Assembly: GCA_002366645.1 (NCBI GenBank)
Contig: DFBM01000165.1
Location: 1 to 7,838 of the forward strand
DNA: 7,838 nt
From: Rhodobacterales bacterium UBA3080
GTDB lineage: Bacteria > Pseudomonadota > Alphaproteobacteria > Rhodobacterales > Rhodobacteraceae
Direction of reading: 5' to 3'
The notes under the pieces are model-generated. The model was not told the origin of the DNA. It worked only from the letters and a program-made list of their open reading frames with translations, and made no database searches. Both the position numbers and the translations under genes were made by a program. Within the stretch, counting starts at the first letter, position 1. The number at the start of each line of letters is the position of its first letter. Below are positions 1 through 5,848 of the stretch, piece after piece.

Positions 1-2
1 TG

Positions 3-956
3 AATAGTACCACATTCAAAAATGCACATGGCTTGACGGCGAGCGGGCATATGTCCACGGCGCGGGACATGGCGACGCTAGGGCGGCGGTTGTTTTACGA
101 TCACCCCGACTATTACAATTTGTTCAGCAGGATTGCCGCGGAAACCACGGTCAAGACGGTTTACAACACCAATCGCAGGTTTCTGGGTGCCTATCGTGGC
201 GCGGATGGTATCAAGACCGGCTATACGAATGCGGCTGGCTTTAATCTGGTAGCCTCTGCCGAACGTGGAAGCGAACGGATTATTGCGGCGATGTTCGGCG
301 GCACGTCGACGGCGCAGCGCAACGGGCAGGTGGCCAAGTTGTTGGATATGGGGTTTGAGCGGGCTCCATCTCGGGTGGCGACGATCAGACCGCCAGCATT
401 GAACCTCGCAAGGCCGGGTGCGGCGGTAGTTCGGACCTCGGGGCTGGTTCGACGGGCCGAGCGTCCGTTTATGCGCGGTGGCTCGGTCGCCTCGCCATCG
501 GCGGTTCTGATGGCGCGCAATATCGACAATCTGGTGAATGCGGTGGTCGAAAACAGCGCAGGTACGGAGTTGCAGGGGCTGGTTGAGTCCTTGTCCGTTC
601 CGCGCGGTGGCCCTCCAGCACCGGCACGCCGGCCCGAAGGTTTCAGGGTTCCGGTGCAGGTCGCTAGTATCGGCCCGATTCCCTCCGCGAGTCTGACACC
701 GCTTCAGGAATTCGGAGACTGGGCGGTGGAGCTGGGGAATTTTTCCAACCGGACCAACACCGAAAAATTGCTGTTGAAAACCGCACTGATGGATCTGGAC
801 GCCTTGCAAGGGGCGGAGCGCAAGGTCGAAGTGACTGTGGTGCAGGGCGTTACAATGTATCGCGCCCGCTTTGTGGGTCTAAGCGAAGCAGATGCGCGCA
901 AATCGTGCTCCCGGTTGCTTGCACGGAACTCTGCTTGTGAAGTGATAAACCCGTAA
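3..956 (+). CDS. D-alanyl-D-alanine carboxypeptidase (PBP5/DacF-type, S11 family) with C-terminal SPOR domain, 5' truncated
   Basis: This is the 3' part of a periplasmic D,D-carboxypeptidase that trims the terminal D-Ala from peptidoglycan pentapeptides. The frame is open to the left window edge, so the signal peptide and the catalytic SxxK motif lie outside. A TTG at 33 is not a real start, because the family sequence continues upstream of it (NSTTFKNAHGLTASGHMSTA). Visible hallmarks are the conserved segment FKNAHGLT..G..STARDMA and the KTG triad motif in GIKTGYTNAAGF (KTG at bases 213-221). After the transpeptidase fold comes a long Pro/Arg/Ala-rich linker (about bases 380-700). The last 80 residues (about 711-956) read as a SPOR domain (FGDWAVELGNFSN start, ARFVGLSEADARKSC end), which in this fold binds denuded glycan strands and targets proteins to the septum. 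The stop is TAA at 954-956. It converges with mipZ. Class is secure; which paralogue (dacC or dacF type) is not, so no symbol is given. Confidence 0.92.
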   Translation, partial: NSTTFKNAHGLTASGHMSTARDMATLGRRLFYDHPDYYNLFSRIAAETTVKTVYNTNRRFLGAYRGADGIKTGYTNAAGFNLVASAERGSERIIAAMFGGTSTAQRNGQVAKLLDMGFERAPSRVATIRPPALNLARPGAAVVRTSGLVRRAERPFMRGGSVASPSAVLMARNIDNLVNAVVENSAGTELQGLVESLSVPRGGPPAPARRPEGFRVPVQVASIGPIPSASLTPLQEFGDWAVELGNFSNRTNTEKLLLKTALMDLDALQGAERKVEVTVVQGVTMYRARFVGLSEADARKSCSRLLARNSACEVINP

Positions 957-964
957 CGGGCGCA

Positions 965-1059
965 ATTGCCGAGGCGAAGCCGAGGCTTGGCCCAACCGAA
1001 GGGCGGGAGCGCTCCCGCCTGTTTGCACAGTTGGGCCGGGCCTCGCTGCGCTCGGCGAT
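965..1059. repeat. 95-bp nested inverted repeat between convergent genes (possible bidirectional terminator or REP-like element)
   Basis: The core is a perfect 18-bp palindrome at 1002-1019 (GGCGGGAGC/GCTCCCGCC). Around it, 989-996 (GGCCCAAC) pairs with 1030-1037 (GTTGGGCC), 981-986 (CGAGGC) pairs with 1040-1045 (GCCTCG), and 965-973 pairs with 1051-1059 with one G-T wobble. The two bases between the middle arms (TT and GG) can pair as wobble in + strand RNA but not in - strand RNA. There is no T-tract on either side, so it is not a textbook intrinsic terminator. It fills most of the 120-bp gap between the carboxypeptidase stop and the mipZ stop. The pairing is read directly; a role in termination or as a dispersed repeat is inference. 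Confidence 0.75.
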
Positions 1060-1076
1060 CGAGCGAATAGGCAAAG

Positions 1077-1886
1077 TCAGAAATTAATTTGGACGTCTGG
1101 CAGTTTTAACGCGCGGATCAGATCACGGACTTCCTGTCGCGCGGCGATGTTCGACAGGGTCATTTTGTGTTCGCCCGTGTCTTTCAAGTCCAGCAGGGTC
1201 AGGCCATTCAGAAACAGTTCGCGGAAAACCACGCGTTCGGAAAATCCCGGTATGAGCCGGAAACCGATGCGTTCTGACAGTTCCTGCAATGCCGTTCCGA
1301 CCTTGCGTTTGTTGCGGGCGTTGAGCGTGGCCATGCGGTTTCGCAGTACCACCCAGTCGACCGGTTCCAACCCGGCCTGGGAGCGCAATTGCCGCGCGCT
1401 CCAGACCATTTCGGAATAGATCGACGGTCCAAGGACTTTGCCGCTCGCCGGATCGAGTCGTGCCAGCAAGTCAAAATCCACCAGCGAGTCGTTCATCGGT
1501 GTAATCAGCGTGTCCGCTACCGCGTGTGCCATCTGTGCGTATCGAGTGTGCGCCCCCGGACAATCGATCAGGATGAAGGAGCACTCGGCCTCCAAGGTCT
1601 CGAGCGCCTTGGCGAAGCGTTTTTCTTCCTCTGCTTGCGCCGCCTGCTGGCTGTCCTCGTTCGATAGGCGCAAGTTCATGCGTTTAGGCATCGGCAGTTC
1701 GACATCATTGTTGGCGCAGAAGGCTTCGCGGTTGTCGATATAGCGGAACAAACTTTGCTGGCGCAGGTCAAGATCAATTGCGCCGACCTGATGGCCGGAA
1801 CGGGAAATTGCTGTCATCAGATGCATGGCGGTTGTGGACTTGCCTGATCCGCCTTTTTCGTTACCCAAAACGATGATATGCGCCAT
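1077..1886 (-). CDS. mipZ: MipZ, ParA/MinD-type ATPase that positions the division plane
   Basis: MipZ is an alphaproteobacterial P-loop ATPase. It binds ParB at the chromosome poles and the nucleoid, forms a gradient, and blocks FtsZ polymerisation away from midcell. The 269 residues match Caulobacter MipZ (about 274 residues) along the whole length as I recall it. The deviant Walker A is GNEKGGSGKSTT at residues 8-19, with signature Lys11 and Lys16. The switch motif AIDLDLRQ carries Asp40, the equivalent of the catalytic Asp of Caulobacter MipZ. Walker B is FILIDCPG (Asp108). Family blocks TPMNDSLVDFDLL, DWVVLRNRMAT.NARN and FRELFLNGLTLLDL follow. The start ATG (1884-1886) has an AAAGGA ribosome binding site at 1893-1898, 6 nt away. 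An acidic/Gln-rich stretch (about 75-92) sits where Caulobacter MipZ also has a variable insert. Upstream lies rpmE on the same strand; its terminator ends 20 nt before this start, so mipZ needs read-through or a promoter in that gap. It converges with the carboxypeptidase. Confidence 0.96.
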   Translation of the reverse strand: MAHIIVLGNEKGGSGKSTTAMHLMTAISRSGHQVGAIDLDLRQQSLFRYIDNREAFCANNDVELPMPKRMNLRLSNEDSQQAAQAEEEKRFAKALETLEAECSFILIDCPGAHTRYAQMAHAVADTLITPMNDSLVDFDLLARLDPASGKVLGPSIYSEMVWSARQLRSQAGLEPVDWVVLRNRMATLNARNKRKVGTALQELSERIGFRLIPGFSERVVFRELFLNGLTLLDLKDTGEHKMTLSNIAARQEVRDLIRALKLPDVQINF

Positions 1887-1906
1887 TACCTATCCTTTAG
1901 AACGAC

Positions 1907-1930
1907 AAAACGCGCCCCGATGGGGACGCG
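1907..1930 (-). terminator. Intrinsic terminator of rpmE
   Basis: Read on the - strand, CGCG(T)CCCC-ATC-GGGGCGCG forms an 8-bp GC-rich stem with one bulged base and a 3-nt loop. It is directly followed by TTTTGTCGTT. It lies 38 nt after the rpmE stop and its T-tract ends 20 nt before the mipZ ATG, so it separates rpmE from mipZ or lets only part of the transcripts through. Confidence 0.75.
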
Positions 1931-1938
1931 CTGTAATC

Positions 1939-1944
1939 TGTATA
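1939..1944 (-). promoter_or_regulatory. Possible -10 box for mipZ (TATACA), weak
   Basis: The - strand reads TATACA here, between the rpmE stop and the rpmE terminator. Transcription from it would begin at about 1932, just before the terminator hairpin. No convincing -35 hexamer lies 16-18 nt upstream; that space is taken by the palindrome at 1949-1962, as can occur at activator-dependent promoters. It is a weak call made because mipZ otherwise lacks an obvious promoter downstream of the rpmE terminator. Confidence 0.25.
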
Positions 1945-1948
1945 TGAT

Positions 1949-1962
1949 CCTGCAGATGCAGG
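1949..1962. promoter_or_regulatory. 14-bp palindrome in the rpmE-mipZ gap (possible operator or hairpin)
   Basis: CCTGCA-GA-TGCAGG is a perfect inverted repeat with a 2-bp centre, starting 6 nt beyond the rpmE stop. On the - strand it is flanked by TGATC on one side and ATCA on the other, which extends the symmetry with a bulge. It could be an operator for mipZ or a small 3' stem on the rpmE mRNA. The symmetry is seen; the role is inferred. Confidence 0.35.
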
Positions 1963-1967
1963 AAAGA

Positions 1968-2189
1968 TCAGAAGCCGAGACCTTCGTATTTCGCTTTGAA
2001 CTTCGATACGCGACCGCCAGTGTCCATCAAGCGTGTGCTACCGCCGGTCCAGGCCGGGTGCACGGATGGGTCGATGTCGAGTACAAGGGTGTCACCCTCT
2101 GCACCGTATGTCGAACGGGTTTCGTAAGTCGTGCCATCGGTCATTTGAACCGTGATGGTGTGATAATCCGGGTGGATATCTTTTTTCAT
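1968..2189 (-). CDS. rpmE: 50S ribosomal protein L31 (type A, cysteine-free form)
   Basis: L31 is a small protein of the large ribosomal subunit that contributes to bridges with the 30S head. The 73 residues start MKKDIHPDYHTITVQMTDGT and contain the family block DIDPSVHPAWTGG, followed by a basic end (RVSKFKAKYEGLGF). The length fits the alphaproteobacterial form. There is no cysteine anywhere, so the zinc-binding CxxC seen in classical RpmE is absent; this is the known C-minus version and it is not expected to bind zinc. The start ATG at 2187-2189 has a strong site, AAGGAG (within 2198-2204), 8 nt upstream. A candidate promoter lies at 2277-2305 and an intrinsic terminator at 1907-1930, so it can be a single-gene unit. 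The - strand neighbours are the unknown membrane protein upstream and mipZ downstream. Confidence 0.96.
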   Translation of the reverse strand: MKKDIHPDYHTITVQMTDGTTYETRSTYGAEGDTLVLDIDPSVHPAWTGGSTRLMDTGGRVSKFKAKYEGLGF

Positions 2190-2276
2190 GTCTCTTGCTC
2201 CTTATGTGCGGACTGATCAACCTGCGGCAACCTCTTGGGTCCGGTAAGCTGTCGCCTCGCGAAAACTGATTTCGGG

Positions 2277-2305
2277 GCTATACCCAATGTCGGGCCTATG
2301 GGCAA
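2277..2305 (-). promoter_or_regulatory. Candidate housekeeping promoter of rpmE
   Basis: On the - strand TTGCCC (2300-2305) and TATAGC (2277-2282) are separated by exactly 17 bp, each matching 4 of 6 consensus positions. The predicted start near 2270 would give a leader of about 80 nt before the rpmE ATG. It lies in the 155-bp gap after the membrane-protein gene. Judged by eye only; no other clear signal was seen in this gap. Confidence 0.4.
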
Positions 2306-2344
2306 GAGGAATGAATCGGGATTTGCAGGCGGTCGGTCGAATCT

Positions 2345-3229
2345 TCACTTTTTCATGCGGGATTCACGCAAAGATTTCAGGTCGGGACCTTCAGTGGTCG
2401 AACCGGCGATGGCATCCATCATTTCCTGATACTCGACTTTCTCTTTTGCAAGGGTCAGAGAATAGGCCAAAGCCGCGCCAGCCGCGAGACCACAAGTGGC
2501 CCATGTGAAATAACCGACTCCGCCGTAATATATCATCCGGTCCAGCGCCATGACGTCTGACATCGTGGCGTCCATTCCAAGTGTCATCACCGACCAACCG
2601 AACGGCAGCATAATCAGCACCATCGACAGCAGGAATAAATTGATAAACTGCGAGGCGATTCCCCAGATCGTGTGGTGGTTCGGGGGTTTCACCGCCGCCA
2701 TCGCCGAGGCGCTGGCAACCGATACGCCCAGTAGTGCGAAAGCTATACAGGCGCCAAACAGCCAACCGCCCAGCATGGATACCGGAAACTCGCCCAGAAC
2801 GTCGAAGAAGCGGGCGATGTCGCGCATGGAATCGATTTCCTTTGCCCGTTGGAAATCTGTGATGAATTCCGAATTCATCAATCGCAGCCCCGTAATCGTG
2901 GTTCCAAGACCGAATAGGGTGGTCACGGTCCACATCAGCGGCAAGTTAAATCGTGAGATACGGAACACGATCTTGCCCAGACTGTGCAATTCCGTGCCAC
3001 GCGTAACGTTCAGGGCCATCATACCGCCCCGTATCGCAAAGATCGCGAGCAGGACCATGACGGGCTGCAAGGTCAGGATGATAATCATGCCAAGTGCAAT
3101 GGGTTCATTCTGGAAAATCTCGAAGAGAAAGAACACGCCATAACCGAAGATTACGAGGACGGGCAGCCAGAAAAGGGCCACGACCAGTGACAACCATAGG
3201 GTGCGTAAGAAGAATGAACCAAACCACAT
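2345..3229 (-). CDS. Unknown integral membrane protein with about six predicted helices
   Basis: I do not recognise a named family. The 294-residue protein is strongly hydrophobic. Likely membrane helices are at about residues 11-37, 45-67, 95-115, 152-178, 193-215 and 235-258. A more polar stretch of about 35 residues (116-150, EFITDFQRAKEIDSMRDI) lies between helices 3 and 4. After the last helix comes a charged tail, KEKVEYQEMMDAI then KSLRESRMKK. There is no signal peptide distinct from helix 1, no ATPase motif and no obvious catalytic motif. A TAA two codons before the ATG at 3227-3229 means the frame cannot begin further upstream. No Shine-Dalgarno sequence is visible, so the start is the longest possible and could be slightly further in. 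It follows the rplS terminator by 54 nt and precedes rpmE by 155 nt, both ribosomal genes on the same strand. The full-length frame with a consistent membrane pattern makes it a real gene; function is open. Confidence 0.85.
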   Translation of the reverse strand: MWFGSFFLRTLWLSLVVALFWLPVLVIFGYGVFFLFEIFQNEPIALGMIIILTLQPVMVLLAIFAIRGGMMALNVTRGTELHSLGKIVFRISRFNLPLMWTVTTLFGLGTTITGLRLMNSEFITDFQRAKEIDSMRDIARFFDVLGEFPVSMLGGWLFGACIAFALLGVSVASASAMAAVKPPNHHTIWGIASQFINLFLLSMVLIMLPFGWSVMTLGMDATMSDVMALDRMIYYGGVGYFTWATCGLAAGAALAYSLTLAKEKVEYQEMMDAIAGSTTEGPDLKSLRESRMKK

Positions 3230-3283
3230 GGGTTAATCATGCCGTATTTTGTTCGGCCTGAAAACCCTCTGATTTTTTAAAAT

Positions 3284-3318
3284 GCAAACAAAAAGGGCGC
3301 CCATAAGGACGCCCTTTT
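3284..3318 (-). terminator. Intrinsic terminator of the trmD-rplS operon
   Basis: On the - strand AAAAGGGCG (3310-3318) pairs with CGCCCTTTT (3291-3299) in a 9-bp stem. Two further G-C pairs inside close a short ATAA-type loop. A T-rich run (TTTTTGTTTGC) follows. It begins 18 nt after the rplS stop and ends before the start of the membrane-protein gene, so that gene probably needs its own promoter. I found no convincing -35/-10 pair for it. Confidence 0.88.
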
Positions 3319-3336
3319 GTAACTTCTTTACCGGCC

Positions 3337-3714
3337 TTACTTTTCTTTAAGCGGACGGTAGTTCGTTTTCTCGGCGATACGTGCAGATTTACCGCGACGG
3401 TCACGAAGATAGAACAATTTCGCGCGACGTACTTTACCGCGACGAACAACAGTGATGTTGTCGATGTTTGGCGAGTGGAGCGGGAATACGCGCTCTACGC
3501 CTTCGCCAAACGAAATTTTGCGAACTGTGAAAGCAGCGCCGATGCCTTTGCCGCCGTTGCGTGCAATGCAAACGCCTTCGTAGTTTTGTACACGGGAGCG
3601 TGTGCCCTCGGTCACTTTGTAGCCTACGCGAATTGTGTCGCCGGCTGCGAAATCAGGGATGTCAGCGCCAAGCGCTGCGATTTGTTCAGCTTCAAGCTGT
3701 TCAATAATGTTCAT
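3337..3714 (-). CDS. rplS: 50S ribosomal protein L19
   Basis: L19 sits at the 30S-50S interface of the large subunit. The 125 residues begin MNIIEQLEAEQIAALGADIP. They carry the family core DTIRVGYKVTEGTRSRVQNYEGVCI split by GGKGIGAAFTVRKIS, and the C-terminal signature RRGKVRRAKLFYLRD at about residues 91-105, followed by RRGKSARI. The frame stays open upstream to 3918, but that stretch is antisense-like junk inside trmD. The L19 family start is the ATG at 3712-3714, served by AAAAAGGA (within 3723-3730), 8 nt upstream. The ATG overlaps the trmD stop as ATGA (3711-3714), giving translational coupling to trmD. An intrinsic terminator follows at 3284-3318. The order trmD-rplS is the usual one in bacteria. 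Confidence 0.97.
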   Translation of the reverse strand: MNIIEQLEAEQIAALGADIPDFAAGDTIRVGYKVTEGTRSRVQNYEGVCIARNGGKGIGAAFTVRKISFGEGVERVFPLHSPNIDNITVVRRGKVRRAKLFYLRDRRGKSARIAEKTNYRPLKEK

Positions 3715-4574
3715 TTCAGTCGTCCTTTTTTGCTCGCCTTTTTGGCGATTGTTTGCGCGTCCGAGAGCTCTTGATCTTCCACCGAGTCCGCAATATGCGC
3801 TCGCCAGAGGTCGGGACGACGTTCCTTTGTTAAGGCTTTGGATTGGTCGGATCGCCATTTGGCGATGTTCGCGTGATGGCCCGAAAGGAGAATCTCGGGT
3901 ATCTTGCGGCCTTCCCATTCCGTGGGCCTTGTATACTGGGGGTGTTCAAGCAAACCATGCGAGAAGGATTCCTCCTCGGTCGACTCAGCGTTCCCAAGCA
4001 CGCGCGGTATAAGCCTAACCGTGGCATCAATCAAGGCCTGTGCTGCAATCTCTCCGCCGGTCAGGATAAAATCGCCCAAACTGACCTCTTCAACCTGCCG
4101 CGCATCGAGTACGCGTTGATCTACGCCCTCGAAGCGACCGCACAAAAGGGTGATGCCTTTAGCCTCGCTAAAACGCCGTGCCATCGCCTGATTGAAGGGT
4201 TTGCCACGCGGGGAAAGGTAAACCACCGGCCAATCTTCGCGGCTTTCGCCCTTATCGGCAAAGTCGATTGCACGACCAACGACGTCGGCCATCAACACCA
4301 TGCCTGCACCACCACCGGCAGGCGTGTCATCGACGTTGCGGTGCTTGCCACGGGCGAACATGCGAATGTCGATCGGTTCCAGCGCCCAGAGGCCTTCTTG
4401 CAACGCGCGCCCGGTAAGTGACTGGCCGAGGATGCCGGGGAACATGTCGGGGTAAAGCGTCAGGACTTTCGCCTTCCACACGCCCGCGAGGTCCGGTTGG
4501 TCCTTGACCAAGGCCGTTGGCTTGCGTGTGGCACTAATGGCTATGCGTCCGTGTGATTTGCTGGGTTCCGTCAT
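3711..4574 (-). CDS. trmD: tRNA (guanine-37-N1)-methyltransferase TrmD
   Basis: TrmD uses S-adenosylmethionine to make m1G37 next to the anticodon in tRNAs for Leu, Pro and Arg, which prevents +1 frameshifting. It is a SPOUT enzyme with a trefoil knot and acts as a dimer. Visible blocks: the N-terminal fold entry WKAKVLTLYPDMFPG (33-47), the GGGAGMV loop (87-93), the knot sequences VVYLSPRGKPFNQ and LLCGRFEGVDQR (143-154), and SLGDFILTGGE with Asp168, the likely match to E. coli catalytic Asp169. The C-terminal tRNA-binding domain has HPQYTRP and PEILLSGHHANI. About 32 residues precede the usual family start, and no Shine-Dalgarno site is visible before the ATG at 4572-4574; a GTG at residue 32 is an alternative start, also without a clear site. 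The tail is lysine-rich (KKASKKGRLK). It overlaps rplS by ATGA. It is separated from its common partner rimM by two genes. Confidence 0.96.
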   Translation of the reverse strand: MTEPSKSHGRIAISATRKPTALVKDQPDLAGVWKAKVLTLYPDMFPGILGQSLTGRALQEGLWALEPIDIRMFARGKHRNVDDTPAGGGAGMVLMADVVGRAIDFADKGESREDWPVVYLSPRGKPFNQAMARRFSEAKGITLLCGRFEGVDQRVLDARQVEEVSLGDFILTGGEIAAQALIDATVRLIPRVLGNAESTEEESFSHGLLEHPQYTRPTEWEGRKIPEILLSGHHANIAKWRSDQSKALTKERRPDLWRAHIADSVEDQELSDAQTIAKKASKKGRLK

Positions 4575-4628
4575 GCGGTGCTATTGTCATATTTCCGGCA
4601 AGCTGTCGATGGATTTGTAACAGGTGAC

Positions 4629-4663
4629 CGCAAACGCAAACGGCCGGAGAAGCTCCGGCCGTT
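4629..4663 (-). terminator. Terminator of the FadL-like gene
   Basis: A perfect 11-bp stem, AACGGCCGGAG and CTCCGGCCGTT (4639-4649 with 4653-4663), closes a 3-nt loop. On the - strand it is followed by TTTGCGTTTGC, a broken T-tract. It lies 22 nt after the FadL-like stop and within the 111-bp gap before trmD, so trmD should have a promoter in the remaining 4575-4638. I see no convincing hexamer pair there. Confidence 0.75.
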
Positions 4664-4685
4664 GCAATAACTGTTCACGATCAAT

Positions 4686-5753
4686 TTAGATTGCGAAAGC
4701 GATCTTCAAACCAAATGCGACGGCATTGTTGTCGGTGAACGATCCGACGGTCGGTGCACTTGAATCACCAAGCCAGATGTATTTCGCACCAGCCGTGATT
4801 TCGGCGTTGCCCATTTTGTAGGTCAGCCCCGCCCCTAGGCTGATGTTGCCATCGGTAGGTGCCAATGGCGTAGGATCGGTGCCAAGCGCGGCTTCGTAGC
4901 CAACGGTAATTGCACCTGAAAGAGTGTCAGTGAGTTTGCGGCCAACACCAAGCGAGTAGGTGAATGTGTCGTTCTCGTAGTCGACCAATGGATTTCCGGT
5001 TGCGTCAGTCAGATCTGGGGGCGACAGGTGGAACTTGGACCATTCGACCCAACGGATCGATCCGAACACCAATGTCTTCTGGTTGACGCCACTTTGGAAT
5101 TCCAGATTGACCGACTGTGGCGTCGTTATGGTCGTGGTGTCTCCGAAATCAAAGAATACTCCTGTTTCTGCGGTTGCATGTTCCGTCGTGATTTCCGAAT
5201 GGTAGGTCAAAGCAACGCGAAGGGCCATCTCGGGGATTTGATATGCGGCACCGACGACATAGCCAAAGCCGGTATCCTCGCTTGCGTCAACTGTATACCC
5301 AAAAACATAGGGTAGCGAGGCGTTGGCGGCCATCGTTTGCATAACTCCACCGCCGTAAACCACGATGTTGTCGGTAACGTCATAGCTGGCAACGGCTGTG
5401 ATCGCGCTGCTGGTTAGGTCGGCAAAGGTTTCCGAGTAGATAGAGCCGCTCACCGGATAATCCGCATTAGAGCCGAATGGTTGGTCGAAGATTACCGCGA
5501 CACCGATTTTGTCGGAAGCGTCCATGCGGAACCCGCCCGCTGTCATAAGGTATGACGGTGCCATATCGCCAGTATCTGACCCAAATGCGTCACCCGATAC
5601 CGTCGGGTCTACATACCCGAACGACAATTCGGCGTAGGTGCCTTCTTCGAAGATAATGCCAACGGATTGGCCTGAGCGGTCGATGCCGCCCGCTTGGACC
5701 ATTGCCGTGCTGGCGAGGAGCGCGGCTCCGGCGGTTAGGGCTATTAGTTTCAT
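4686..5753 (-). CDS. Outer membrane beta-barrel transporter, FadL/OmpP1/TodX-like
   Basis: Proteins of this family form 14-stranded barrels that let long-chain fatty acids or other hydrophobic compounds cross the outer membrane. Residues 1-21 (MKLIALTAGAALLASTAMVQA) are a clear Sec signal with cleavage after VQA. The mature start GGIDRSGQSVGIIFEEGTYAE resembles the family's N-terminal hatch region. The rest is a series of alternating hydrophobic/polar strands ending in aromatic girdle residues (FGYVVGAAYQI, KTLVFGSIRWVEWSKF, SLGAGLTYKMG, EITAGAKYIWLG). The end AFGLKIAFAI suits a barrel's last strand, though the final residue is Ile rather than the usual Phe. At 355 residues it is shorter than E. 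coli FadL (about 420-450), as in other alphaproteobacterial members I recall. The start is firm: TCCTCC at 5757-5762 reads GGAGGA on the - strand, 3 nt from the ATG. A palindrome and possible promoter lie upstream, and a terminator downstream. The substrate cannot be read from the sequence. Confidence 0.82.
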   Translation of the reverse strand: MKLIALTAGAALLASTAMVQAGGIDRSGQSVGIIFEEGTYAELSFGYVDPTVSGDAFGSDTGDMAPSYLMTAGGFRMDASDKIGVAVIFDQPFGSNADYPVSGSIYSETFADLTSSAITAVASYDVTDNIVVYGGGVMQTMAANASLPYVFGYTVDASEDTGFGYVVGAAYQIPEMALRVALTYHSEITTEHATAETGVFFDFGDTTTITTPQSVNLEFQSGVNQKTLVFGSIRWVEWSKFHLSPPDLTDATGNPLVDYENDTFTYSLGVGRKLTDTLSGAITVGYEAALGTDPTPLAPTDGNISLGAGLTYKMGNAEITAGAKYIWLGDSSAPTVGSFTDNNAVAFGLKIAFAI

Positions 5754-5785
5754 GTTTCCTCCAGTGGATTTAATTATTTTTTCCG

Positions 5786-5815
5786 AACCTAGGGAGGCGT
5801 CATTACAAGGGTCAA
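5786..5815 (-). promoter_or_regulatory. Possible promoter of the FadL-like gene
   Basis: On the - strand TTGACC (5810-5815) is followed after 18 bp by TAGGTT (5786-5791). The -35 is a good match (5 of 6) and the -10 is weak (3 of 6). An alternative -10, AATAAT (5773-5778), has a partial -35 (ATGACG) 19 bp upstream. The absence of a terminator after the preceding sulfotransferase gene means read-through is also possible. Confidence 0.35.
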
Positions 5816-5823
5816 GGTTGACC
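5810..5823. promoter_or_regulatory. 14-bp palindrome GGTCAA-N2-TTGACC, candidate operator of the FadL-like gene
   Basis: A perfect inverted repeat with a 2-bp centre lies 56-70 bp before the FadL-like ATG, in the 95-bp gap after the sulfotransferase gene. Its left half-site coincides with the putative -35 box on the - strand, where a bound regulator would block RNA polymerase. The regulator family cannot be named from this site alone. Confidence 0.45.
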
Positions 5824-5848
5824 TAAGGGAAGTGGGGTGGTTTTGAAA

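Noticed and set aside
33..35. TTG at 33 as the start of the carboxypeptidase
   Set aside because: Conserved family residues (FKNAHG) are encoded in frame upstream of it, up to the window edge, so the gene is truncated rather than starting here.
78..809. 243-residue open frame on the - strand opposite the carboxypeptidase
   Set aside because: It is Arg/His/Gln-rich, has no recognisable fold, and is the codon-position shadow of a well-supported gene on the other strand.
1389..1743. Two overlapping + strand frames inside mipZ
   Set aside because: They are in competing frames opposite conserved MipZ motifs and have no homology I can recognise.
3230..3290. A promoter for the unknown membrane protein (TTGCAT then TTTTCA at 17 bp)
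   Set aside because: The -10 matches only 2 of 6 positions; AT-rich sequence here is mostly the tail of the rplS terminator.
3715..3918. Upstream extension of the L19 reading frame to 193 residues
   Set aside because: The extra 68 residues lie wholly inside trmD in another frame and do not resemble L19. The ATG at 3712-3714 has a good ribosome binding site and the usual family N-terminus.
3843..4421. 192-residue + strand open frame opposite trmD
   Set aside because: It lies antisense to a confident trmD, with no ribosome binding site or domain; a GC-rich codon-bias shadow.
4575..4638. A sigma-70 promoter for trmD
   Set aside because: TCGACA with a 17-bp spacer leads to CAATAG, which matches only 2 of 6 positions; other pairs were no better, so no promoter was called.
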